A program made the translations under genes and the position numbers. A DNA stretch of 64,000 nucleotides from contig NC_089442.1 in the NCBI RefSeq assembly GCF_026210795.1, forward strand, positions 3,562,501-3,626,500, in the 5' to 3' direction. Positions 13,063-23,271 of the stretch are shown here, in pieces. The DNA comes from Rhizophagus irregularis. Taxonomy: Eukaryota > Glomeromycota > Glomeromycetes > Glomerales > Glomeraceae. How positions within the stretch are numbered: the first letter of the stretch is position 1; every line of letters starts with the position of its first letter. Under the pieces are notes generated by a model, which saw only the letters and a list, made by a program, of their open reading frames with translations, was not told the origin of the DNA and searched no databases.

Positions 13063-15930
13063 TCGGAAAAGGATAAAACTATAAGGGTTGGTCACCCTAT
13101 CTCGGTGGTTAGTCACTGAGACCCTCATTAAGCCTGAGTATGGTGAGGTCGCAGGTTCGATTCCCATGACCACGGAAATAAAAAGAATTTTACTGCGGAC
13201 GCTACAACCAATAGCGTGAAGGTACAGGGATTAGTGTAGTTGGACTGCATCATGGTGAATTAGTGTGTACGGTTAGGCCGCACATTTCAACTAAGGGTCA
13301 TGGTGTCCTTCTAACGTTCCCTATGAGGCCATTGGCATGTGCGCAGTCCTGTCCTTGAGGTCACTACTATACCTTGGGGGGGACTTCCTGTCTGGGTGGT
13401 CACTCCACGATACCACTTGGGGTCAGTAATGGCTAGATGGTCGTCCTAGATGGTAAAGCTGAGGGTGCAATGTCTTAGTGGTAGTTAGACCTTCTGTTAG
13501 GTCTTAGGCCAACCAAGGTATTCGTGCACAGAACAGGTAGCATGGTTATGGGGTTCGATTCCCCACTTCTTGGGTCCCTGGTTGGTGATCCCCTGGTGGT
13601 TGATACCCACCATAAGTGGGGTGATCCTGGACAGAAGCCTGCTACTTCCTGTCCGAGTGGTCACTACATAAGTATACCACTTGGGGTAAACAACTGTACT
13701 ATCGGTGCTAGGTAATCGCAGGCTGTAGTGGCCTTTGAGTGAGACCTCGTACCTAAAATGGTGGTATGGAAGGGTACTAGATGGTTGATGTTACCTGTCG
13801 AAAGTCCTCCATGAAAGTAGGTGCTCTCTAAAGGTCGTAAAATAAATTGAGTACCAGTATCATGCAATGGATTAAGGATGAGTAGGCGGCGTGTCTAGCT
13901 TCAGATCGGCCTAAAATGGCTCGATGGGGGATGTTCTTACATGGTGCTGTTACGCAAGGAATTAAGTACTCGGTTTAATGGTTGCCTATTGAAGATGATA
14001 GGACACAGACCCGAGATTAGTCTCATAAGAGGCAATGGGTGGTCTGGCCGTAAACAATAGCAAAGGAAAAGGATAAAACTATGACCACGGAAATTAAAAG
14101 AATTTTACTGCGGACGCTACAACCAATAGCGTGAAGGTACAGGGATTAGTGTAGTTGGACTGCATCATGGTAAATTAGTGTGTACGGTTAGGCCACACAT
14201 TTCAACTAAGGGTCATGGTGTCCTTCTAACGTTCCTATGAGGCCATTGGCATGTGCGCAGTCCTGTCGCAGGGGTCGCTACTATGCTTGGGGGGACTTCC
14301 TGTCCGGGTGGTCAGCTCTACGATACCGCTTAGGGGTCAGTAATGGCTAGATGGTCGTCCTAGATGGTAAAGCTGAGGGTGCAATGTCTTAGTGGTAGTT
14401 AGACCTTCTGTTAGGTCTTAGACCAACCAAGGTGTTCGTGCAACAGAACAGGTAGCATGTGCAGGGTTGCAATACCCTCCTCGGCCCTGTAACATCCCTG
14501 GTGATACCCACTATAAGGGGTGATCCTGGGGACAAATGCCTGCCCTACTTCCTGGGTCCTGGTTTGATCCCTGGTGGTTGATACATATACGATCCCTACA
14601 AACGCCTCTACTTCTCCGAGTGGTCACTACAAAGTATACCACTTGGGGTAAACAACTGTACTATCGGTGCTAGGTAATCGCAGGTTGTAGTGGCCTTTGA
14701 GTGAGCTTAGTACCTAAAATGGTGGTATGGAAGGGTACTTAGATGGTTGATGTTACCTGTCGAAAGTCCTCCATGAAAGTAGATGCTCTCTAAAGGTCGT
14801 TAAATAAATTGAGTATCAGTATCATGCAATGGGTATAGGATGAGTAGGCGGCGTGTACCTAGCTTCAGATCAGCCTAAAATGGCCCGATGGGAGATGTCT
14901 TCTATAGTGGTGCTGTTACCTGAGGAATTAAGTACTCGGTATAATGGTTGCCCATTGAAGATGATAGGACGCAGACCTGAGATTAGTCTCGTAAGAGGCA
15001 ATGGGTGGTCTGGCCGTAAACACTTGCAAAAGAAAAGGATAAAACTAGGGTTGGTCACCCTATCTCGGTGGTTAGTCACTGAGACTCTCATTAAGCCTGA
15101 GTATGGTGAGGTCGCAGGTTCGATTCCCATGACCACGGAAATAAAAAGAATTTTACTGCGAACGCTACAACCAATAGCGTGAAGGTACAGGGATTAGTGT
15201 AGTTAGACTGCATCATGGTGAATTAGTGTGTACGGTTAGGCCGCACATTTCAACTAAGGGTCATGGTGTCCTTCTAACGTTCCCTATGGGGCCATTGGTA
15301 TGTGCGCAGTCCTGTCCTTGAGGTCACTACTATACCTTGGGGGGACTTCCTGTTCAGGTGGTCACTCCACGATACCACTTGGGGTCAGTAATGGCTAGAT
15401 GGTCGTCCTAGATGGTAAAGCTGAGGGTGCAATGTCTTAGTGGTAGTTTGACCTTCTGTTAGGTCTTAGATCAACCAAGGTGTTCATGCACGAACAGGTA
15501 GCACTTAAGGATGTAGTTCGATTCCCCACTTCTTGGGTCCTGGTTTGTGATCCCTGGTGGTTGATACTCACATAAGGGGTGATCCTGGACAGAAGCCTAA
15601 AATGGTGGTATGGAAGGGTACTAGATGGTTGATGTTACCTGTCGAAAGTCCTCCATGAAAGTAGATGCTCTCTAAAGGTCGTTAAATAAAATTGAGTATC
15701 AGTATCATGCAATGGGTATAGGATGAGTAGGCGGCGTGTACCTAGCTTCAGATCAACCTAAAATGGCTTGATGGGGGATGTCTTCTATAGTGGTGCTGTT
15801 ACCTGAGAAATTAAGTACTCGGTATAATGGTTGCCCGTTGAAGATGATAGGACACAGACCTGAGATTAGTCTCATAAGAGGCAATGGGTGGTCTGGCCGT
15901 AAACACTTGCAAAAGGAAAAGGATAAAACT
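13063..15930. repeat. Tandem array of three ~0.9-1.0 kb units with tRNA-like modules
   Basis: Three units (about 13080-14070, 14080-15040 and 15045-15930) are highly similar and separated by the junction GGATAAAACTA. Differences are small indels and substitutions, with the third unit internally deleted. Each unit contains GC-richer stretches with polymerase III box-B-like sequences: GGTTCGATTCC at 13154-13164 and 15117-15127, and GGGTTCGATTCCCC near 13551-13564. A related block occurs inverted at 43230-43960 inside the sister element. No ORF longer than chance is convincing. The units look like composite SINE-like material amplified within the TIR element. Confidence 0.75.
13088..13173 (+). 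other. tRNA-like module (SINE-head-like)
   Basis: A possible acceptor stem pairs TGGTCA (13089-13094) with TGACCA (13167-13172). A D-arm-like CTCGGTGGTTAGTCACTGAG and a perfect box B GGTTCGATTCC follow in the right order. Box A is imperfect and there is no convincing anticodon arm, so I do not call it a functional tRNA. A near-identical copy is at 15051-15136; the middle unit has lost most of it. Confidence 0.45.
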
Positions 15931-16293
15931 ACCACCATTCTATTCGTCTCAATGAGACGATTCTAACAAGCTATGATACATCTTTGTACGATTATTAGAT
16001 GCCAAGTTATTTAATATATTCTTTATATAACTGTGATTATAAACGATTCTTTTTTATATAAGATTTTTGAGGATAGGTGTGATAGTGACTATAGATAGAT
16101 TGTGACTATATAGGATAGATTTTAATAATAAAGTTTTTTGAACATTCAACTGGTATGACTATATAGTAGAATGTGACTATAACGGGAGTGACTATAGAGG
16201 GAGTTGACTGTAGTCTTAATAGCTATAAATGTTTATAAAAATATAATAAAAATATCATATAGAAAATGGTATTATAATAGATATTTTCAAACA

Positions 16294-17751
16294 CATATGG
16301 GCCGATTCTTGGAATCTAATTTTTTTACACAAAAATAATTTTATTAAAGCAAATATAAATTATCATTTATATAAGAATAATAAATTTATACTAGATAATG
16401 CAAAAAAAACTAATTAATTATATAATTTTTAATTTTTTTTTAATATAAGATATTATTAAAATTTAAAAGATCAAATATAACTCTCATGACAAAATCATTG
16501 ATAATTCTTCGTAGAAATAAGCTATACAAATAAATTTACATTCATTTGAAAGAGAAAACCGAGATCTATCTAATGAATCTAAAATCAAGTGAGTTGTTCA
16601 GTAATCACGTTCAGTATATTTATTGAATTTTATCTAAATTTGATCATTAATTACTTCACATGTAGTGATTCAATTTGAATGATCTTTGCTCCCTAAGGTG
16701 ATGCCAACTTTTATTTTTAAAATAAATTTAAAATAATATATGTAGATGTTTAGGAATCATCAATTATATTATTAATATAAAATTTTATAAGTTTGATAAA
16801 ATCTGATATAAAAAAATTTATTAAATACCTGTAGATGCAAGCTACACGAATGAAATTATATTCATTTGAAAGAGAAAATTGAGGTCTATCTAATAAGCCT
16901 AAAATCAAATGAATTGAATCACTGGATTGTGAATAATTACGTCTAATATATTTATTTTTAATTTTTAAATTTGATTTGACTTTGATCGTTAATTACGCCT
17001 CATCCAGTGATCCAAGTTTCCTGATCTTTGATTCTTACGATAGAGCAAATTCTCAGCTTTCAAATGAATGTAAAATGATGATGTTAGCATATCTCCAGGA
17101 ATAATAATGCACGATTTTGTCACCTGCATAAAGTCCGATCTGAAAATTTTATTTCTTACCAAAAAATGCTTTCATAAGAGAATCCCAAATTCTTTTACTT
17201 TATTTAAAAGATTTTATTTGCCATTTAAGGATTTTAGTAGAATAAATCTAATAAAATAATTTTAAAAGATAAAAAACAAATATATAATTAGTTATTTTGA
17301 AAAAAAAAGAATATCTTATTATTCATTTTACAACTATTTTACATCATAATTATTTTTTATTTGCATGTATTTTTTACAAAGAAAAAACAATAAATTAAAG
17401 CTAAAAATTATGAAAAAAAATGTCTTATTTATGTACATAAAATATTAAATTTTTTCTTTTACTTACCACTTAAAAATAACTGCTATATTTGCTTATAAAC
17501 TTTTTTGTCATATTTAATAAAAGTGAATAGAAAAATGATGGAAAAGTGATGGGCAGTGATGGGAAAAAGAAGTGGTTATTACCGTTATTTTTAAATATTG
17601 ATTAAAAAAATTTTTTTTATTTTTTATTAAATCTGAGTTACGTAAATATGTAACACATATTTAATTTAGATTTGTGTAATGTTAATCTTACTAAAATATT
17701 AAATTTTTATAAAATCTTAATTTAGACTAATTCCAAAAATCGGCACATATG
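16294..17751. mobile_element. TIR element, ~1.46 kb, non-coding
   Basis: The left end CATATGGGCCGATTCTTGG (from 16294) matches, inverted, the right end at 17729-17751 (CCAAAAATCGGCACATATG). The interior carries a diverged direct repeat (around 16540-16700 and 16850-17030, both starting TTCATTTGAAAGAGAAAA) plus an inverted copy of its start near 17060. No ORF is supported. Confidence 0.6.
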
Positions 17752-17822
17752 AATAAAAATAATTATTCTATGTCGGAATTTATGTTACCATGTTTAAACA
17801 CAAATATATCAAGATCCACTAA

Positions 17823-18090
17823 TCCGTTTTTTATAATTTTAGGCTTGTTGGAAAGCTCTTGTTCTGGACTTTATAGGCAAAAAAAGAGCTCGCAATTGAA
17901 TCATTAGATTCAGAGATATTTACGTTTAAAGTTGAGGTACGAACTTTTTAACATGCTTAAATATTCATTTTTTATAAATTTAGGCTCTTTGGAAAGCCCT
18001 TGATCTGGTCTATATGAGCGAAAAAAGAGCTTGCCGATTGGATTATTGAATCTGAAGATATTTATGTTTAAAGTTAAGATACAAATTTTT
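17823..18090. repeat. Two-copy tandem duplication (~130 bp)
   Basis: The copies (about 17823-17950 and 17963-18090) share TTTTTATAA.TTTAGGCT, GGAAAGC.CTTG.TCTGG, AAAAAGAGCT.GC and a tail TTTA.GTTTAAAGTT. They are non-coding, and the 61-codon minus-strand ORF over them is repeat-derived. Confidence 0.55.
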
Positions 18091-18739
18091 AACATATATA
18101 GTAAGTACTAAGAATTATATTAATTTAAAAGAAATATTTACCAAATTATAGTATAATAAAATTAAATAAAAATTTTTTAATACTCATCCCCAATTTACTG
18201 TATATTATATAGTATTTTGTATAATAAAAATGTAATAAAATCAATATTTTAATTAAAGGTAGACAAATCAGTCCATATATTTTTCCTTTTTAGTTAATTA
18301 ACCAATAGAATTTAAGAAAAAAGTAAAGTAAAAACTATTAGTAAAGGGCCAATTTTCTACGGTAAGGCTGCACCAAACCTAAACTTTGTTTAACATAACG
18401 GAACCATGATTTATCAGAGGGGGCGCATTTGAACAACAGTTAAACATATAATAAATCACGTGATACTCATTATTATTTACGTTATTTATTAATTAAATTA
18501 TTGAAATACTTACTTGAATGTCGCAATGAAAGAAAAAGCATACGCACAAAACCAAAAACGCACATTGAGTTTTCATGCATATAACTCATATACATACATG
18601 CAATTGAAACAATGTCCATTTCATCATGCCATAGATCACACGACAATAAGTTTAACTGCACATAATAATCAAGATACGCCATCATCTCATAGAAAATGAC
18701 GATACCATCACACAACTAATTACTATAGCAAGATCACAA

Positions 18740-18975
18740 ATTAACGAACAAGCGTTTGACCTTCTACACAGATGGAACTTTACGACCTGCTTCTAACCTG
18801 CCAGATTCACCCTCAAATACTACTAACATGGGGTTCAGATGGATCAAAATCGTTAGATTCTACGCCAATCACTTTTCACGGTAACACAATTCTCACGCCT
18901 TCATCTACAAAAGCAGAATGCTTTACAATACTAACAGCTTTACTTGTCTATCTAACAGTACAATCCATATCCACA
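18740..18975 (+). pseudogene. LINE RNase H domain, N-terminal part
   Basis: The frame around 18760 gives LTFYTDGTL (first catalytic Asp of a retroelement RNase H). A shifted frame then gives STKAECFTILTALLV, matching the helix with the catalytic Glu. The frames differ, so the copy is decayed. The domain is cut by the MITE starting at 18976 and resumes at 19513. Confidence 0.6.
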
Positions 18976-19512
18976 CACAGGTTGAAAAATGAAAAATCAG
19001 GCACCAATCGGTCACCAATCAGGTAGCTGATTGGTGACTGATTGGTGACTGATTAGTGCCTGATTGGCATTTTCGCCAAATACCGTCACCAATCAGGCAG
19101 TTTGCTAACTTTTGATCCAGTGATCAGAAAAGGATGAAATATAGCTCATTGGAATCGTCTCAATATGACGAATCTAATGGTAGTAAAATCGCATTTCTAG
19201 GATTAATACATGATGAGAAATTAAGTAAAATATAAAAATAAAAATGTATCATTTATATTTTATTTAATTTATTATTAACTATTAATTCTAGAGATGCGAT
19301 TTTACTACCATTAGATTCGTCTTGTTGAAACAATTCCAATGAGCTATATTTCATTCTTTTTTGATCACTGGATCAAAAGTTAGCAAACTGCCTGATTGGT
19401 GACGTATTTGGCGAAAATGTCCAATCAGTCACCAATCGGTCACCAATCAGGTACCTGATTGGTGACCGATTGGCGACTGATTGATGCCTGATTTTTCACT
19501 TTTAGACCTGTG
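18976..19512. mobile_element. Long-hairpin MITE with CACCAATCAG-type subterminal repeats
   Basis: Almost the whole element is an inverted repeat with ~250-bp arms and a centre near 19245. The ends are CACAGGTTGAAAAATGAAAA and, inverted, CACAGGTCTAAAAGTGAAAA. Next come clusters of ATTGGTGACTG / CACCAATC, then the hairpin module also found elsewhere in the window. The target duplication is ambiguous (ACA, or ACACAG overlapping the ends), so the superfamily is uncertain. It interrupts the LINE RNase H domain. Confidence 0.75.
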
Positions 19513-20194
19513 ACACAGATTCTCAAAATTGTATCAACACATTTCAACGAGTCAACAACGCTTTAACGTAAAACTGGAAAATTCTGAAACTTCCTAACCA
19601 TCTTGTGTGACGTTGTATTAAACAACTAATCAACAAAAACCATTTAGAAGTCCATTTCAACAAAGTAAAGCTCACTCCAATAATTTTTATAATGATCTAG
19701 CAGACGCCAAAGCAAAAAAAGGCCTCAACGTCCTACCATTACTCATCAACCCTAAATTTATTGAAAACGAGATTCTGTGGCCCTTATGGGATTCTATTGG
19801 CATCATTGATCGAGATACCCGAAAGTTCGCTAAATCGATCACGGAAGCAAGAACTTTCGACTCCTTTACACACAACTCACCATTACAAGATATGTTTGCT
19901 TATCATAACATCTCAGAAATTAATTGGCCACTCACTCAGTCCTGGATCAATTATAACGACGTTTGCAGCACTAATAAATCAAAAAAAGACGCTTTCAAAC
20001 TAAAATGCCTCAATCACATTTTGCCGTGTGGAGAAATACTTACTTCACACTATTCATCATTATATTCCAATATACAGACTTCCATCAAATGTCCGTTCTG
20101 TCAGAATGAAATGATACTAACTCTCACTTAGGTTTCTGTCAACCCATTTTACCATCCCTTAACAACATCGTGAAAGAATTCAAAGATACTTTAA
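19513..20194 (+). pseudogene. LINE RNase H C-terminus and zinc motif
   Basis: It continues the domain from 18740-18975. Near 19675 the frame reads HSNNFYNDLADAKAKKGL, equivalent to the HS.N..ND.AD..AK box of LINE RNase H. Downstream, CLNHILPCGEIL and CPFCQNE near 20020-20105 form the usual C-terminal zinc motif. Stops near 19590-19615 and frameshifts show decay. The frame is broken again by the Polinton-like insertion after 20194, and the last part reappears at 35209-35409. Confidence 0.65.
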
Positions 20195-20685
20195 GTCGTC
20201 GGGCTGGTAGTGTGCCTCGCTACGCTCATCCCACCTTGGCCTCAATGGCCTCGCAGTACCTACATCCCCTCCGTGGGGCAGGTTTACCTGCCACAGTACC
20301 ATGGTCTGCCACGGTATTTTTCCACTTATTTTTTTTTCTACATTTTTTCTTATATATAACTTACTACAACTAACATGGCAACTATGGCAGACTACTTAAA
20401 AATGGAATAAAAACGCGAATAAAGCCGAAATCAAACAGAATCTCCTGCCATAGTACCTGCCATAGTACGAAAAATCTTATAATAATACTATGGCAGCCTT
20501 AGTCAGCCCCTCAGACCCCAAAACCCGATTCACGCTATGATTACCCTTTATATACTCACCTAGACCCTCCAAGTATGATTCCCTATGTCCTGAACTATGG
20601 CACCCGAACTATGGCACCCGAACTACGACCACTTACCCCCGTCAGAAAAAATATATTCGGCAATTGAAGATTAGGTAACTATAAA
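20195..20685 (+). repeat. Left terminal inverted repeat of the Polinton-like element
   Basis: It matches 34719-35208 inverted over ~490 bp with few differences. It contains repeated ACTATGGCA / CCTGCCATAGTA motifs, a tandem TGGCACCCGAACTA, and at its inner end the sequence CGGCAATTGAAGATTAGGTA, which serves as upstream region for the helicase gene. Confidence 0.9.
20664..20673 (+). promoter_or_regulatory. TTGAAGAT motif upstream of the helicase gene
   Basis: TTGAAGATTA, 49 nt before the ATG at 20713 and preceded by AAAAAATATATTCGG. One of at least seven similarly placed motifs in the element. Confidence 0.45.
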
Positions 20686-20712
20686 TTAGTACTCGATTTG
20701 ATAGAACAAAAA

Positions 20713-23187
20713 ATGGCCGCTCAAGTTCCAGCAATCTTTAACCCCAACAACCGTTTCTTCTACGATGACCTTCTTAAAAAATGTGTAGGTACACACACAA
20801 AAGAAAGCGTCAATTCAGCAATCTTGGCTTCTGTGGCTTTCATCACCACAAAATCCGGCATGTGGATTAGAAAAAAGAAGGCTTACAATGGAAGCATATA
20901 CTTCAAGTTCGCCGCAGATCTTAAGGGGATTTCTACTAAGCACAAGGTAATTATTCGGTCAGATACCGGAGAAGACAGTGACGTGACCACATCCACCAAA
21001 TTAAAGGATCTTCTTCTCCAAGCATCAATCGCAAAGATCTGTTATACAGATGTAAACTTCATGCCTTATCCCCCAAATGCGCCAAAGTATAATCCTGAAT
21101 TCTTCAATCTCTTCCTAGATTTCAGGACCCAACCCGCTAAGCGCATCAAACCAAACCTAGTTAATCCAATCATCCGACACGTTCATGAGGTATGGTGTGC
21201 AGAGGACAAGCAATTAACTATATACATCCTCAACTGGCTCGCATTTCTAATTCAAAATCCAGACAAAAAACCCGGTACAGCAATTATCATGCGCAGTCCC
21301 CCCAGATGTGGTAAGAATATCTTAACCGATTTTATCGGAGAACGTATTCTCGGCCGTGAAAATTTCCTCTCCACTACTCGTCTTGAAGATGTAATGGGAA
21401 GGTTCAATGTGGCTGTTCGTGCCAAAAAACTTATCATCCTCAATGAATGCGATATGTCAGGCAAGGAATGGCACCGGCAAACAACCAACTCAAGAGTTTA
21501 ATCACCGAGCCTTACATCTCTATTGAGGAAAAGGGGATAGATGTGAAGGTTATTGATGACTTTGCTGGCTACATGATCCTCAGTAATCATGCTATGCCAA
21601 TCCGCATAGAAATGGGAGATGAAAGATTTGTAGCTCTCAACGTCTCAGCCAAATATAAGGGCAATAGAGAATACTTCGGTTCTCTCGTAAAAGTATTAGA
21701 AAATCCGGATACAGCCAGTTCCTTCATGTCCTATCTACTTAGCCGAGACTTAACTGGCTTCAATCCCCGATCTATTCCTGATACTCAAATGAAACGGGAG
21801 TTAATTGAAGCAAGTATCCCGAATCCCCAGCGTTTTATACAATATTACCTTGAAATGATGTGGCCCGACAATTGCGACACACTTGAAATCCCGTATACAA
21901 ATTTCTATAGCACTTACCAGAATTGGTGCAGTGAGAAGGGTGAAAACAAAACACTAAGTGACAATAAATTCGGTATGGAGATTAAACAATTCGCCCCTAA
22001 AATGCGTGTAAGCCGCTCAGGTACCCGAATAAACTATTACATACTAGATAAAGCAAAAATCGTGGAGAATTTTAGTAAAGTAATCCAAGATGTACAAGAC
22101 GTACAGGAAGCACCAGTAGAGGGAGTAGAGTTAGTTGCCGAGAAACCCGCTGAGGAAAAACCCGCTGAGAAAAAACCCGAACCTGCTGAGGAAAAACCCA
22201 CCGAGAAAAAACCCGAACCCGCTGAGGAAAAACCCGCTGAGAAAAACCCGAACCCGCTGAGGAAAAACCTGCACCTGTAATTCGCAAGACTCCTCCACCG
22301 CTTCCACCCAAGCCTGACCACTTAAAAGAACGTCCACAAGAGTTAAGAAAAGAACAACCAGATCCCGATGAAGATACTAATGAGTCAAACACCGATAAAT
22401 CTATAGATAACTTTTCAGATTGTTATCTATCTGACGAGAACCTGACCAAGAAGAACCTATCCCCGAGCCAGATAACTACGACGTTTTAGATGACTTGCTA
22501 TCTGACTCAGATTTTACAACTGTGAACCCAGCTCCTGAACAACAACCCGAGTATCCCGCAGAATCTTCTGCATCTGTCACTAAGCCTGACCCAGAACCGG
22601 CTTCTGAAGAGCAATTTATCCCAGAACCTGACACAGAACCAGAAGTTGACCGGGATCCTGAACCAAAGGAAGGCACTCGAGCGCACTGGGCTTGGCAAGA
22701 AAGACATTGATGGGATCGCAAACCATGGGTTAAAAATTTAAAGGACCAGGTCTTCAATGATCTCTACAATACAGGTAAGGAATTATGGGCCAAGTACCAA
22801 GATGCGTCAGACGAATATGACTGGGAAATACTCGCGTTTGAAATAGAGGAATGTCCCACAACGCGTATTGAGGACGAGTACCAGTACTACCTTATGGAGG
22901 TAGTAGACCGCTTCAAGGACTGGATTGAATATAATGGATACTTACCTAAAATACCTAGCCGTAAAGAACTCGCAGATTTAATAAGAATATACAAGGAGAA
23001 TCGTAATGCTGAGATTATTCCCACCCCCTCTGGTTATGAAACTATGAGGGCAGATAAGGGTAAAGTGCGAGAGATCCCCGAGGAACGTCCAAAAACTGAT
23101 ATGGAACGTGAATGGGAGGCCGCCAATGGAATCATCGATGACTGGGACGAAGAGGATACTGAGGGCGCTATCAACGACATATTGTAA
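20713..23187 (+). pseudogene. D5-like SF3 helicase with Pro/Glu-rich tail (frameshifted)
   Basis: Replicative helicase of the element. The start is the ATG at 20713 (MAAQVPAIFNPNNRFFYDD). The P-loop is SPPRCGKN (about residue 200, lacking the usual first Gly). The Walker B equivalent is LIILNECD (~240), then ITEPY..IEEKG and ILSNHAMPIRIE as in the DUF5906/D5 family, and a C-terminal winged-helix-like region (TNFYSTYQNW...). A one-base loss near 21480 moves the frame. The following Glu-Lys-Pro repeat (22135-22270) loses one A in an A-run near 22235 and shifts again, with a further shift near 22440. An in-frame TGA lies at 22708-22710. The tail's last part (22711-23187) is acidic and unrecognised, and it could be a separate gene. 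As it stands the protein cannot be made intact. Confidence 0.75.
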
Positions 23188-23245
23188 GCGCTATTTGAGA
23201 TTATTTCTTTTTTTTTCGTATATATATAGAAAGATATTATTTATA

Positions 23246-23255
23246 GTTGAAGACA
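23246..23255 (+). promoter_or_regulatory. TTGAAGA motif upstream of PolB
   Basis: GTTGAAGACA, 26 nt before the ATG at 23272. A T-tract (CTTTTTTTTTCG, ~23209) and TATATATA lie just upstream. Confidence 0.4.
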
Positions 23256-23271
23256 AATCATATACATAAAA

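Larger units (their letters stand above)
4130..16210. mobile_element. Tc1/mariner-like TIR element (non-autonomous) carrying a LINE and a tandem array
   Basis: The left end reads CAGTCAACTCTCTTTATAGT and the right end is its near-perfect inverse, ...GGGAGTTGACTG. A TA dinucleotide lies directly outside each end (4128-4129 and 16211-16212), as expected for Tc1/mariner insertion. The same family occurs at 42969-44620, which lacks the LINE and so confirms the boundaries. No transposase ORF is seen. After subtracting the LINE (4184-12435) the element is about 3.8 kb. It consists of terminal TATAGTCAC-type repeats, three hairpin modules (12540-12960) and three ~0.9-1 kb tandem units (13063-15930). 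Confidence 0.8.

Noticed and set aside
13088-13173. A functional tRNA gene
   Set aside because: Perfect box B but imperfect box A, no convincing anticodon arm, and three repeated copies within larger units; better explained as SINE-like repeat material.
17910-18095. Minus-strand ORF of 61 codons
   Set aside because: Made of the two copies of a non-coding tandem duplication; the sequence repeats itself imperfectly and has no family.
20713-22280. Programmed ribosomal frameshifting in the helicase
   Set aside because: No canonical slippery heptamer or following pseudoknot is evident at the first shift near 21480, and several other genes of the element are also broken.
22037-22392. Three overlapping minus-strand ORFs rich in Gly/Ser/Phe
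   Set aside because: They are antisense readings of the Glu-Lys-Pro repeat in the helicase tail; repeat codons keep several frames open.
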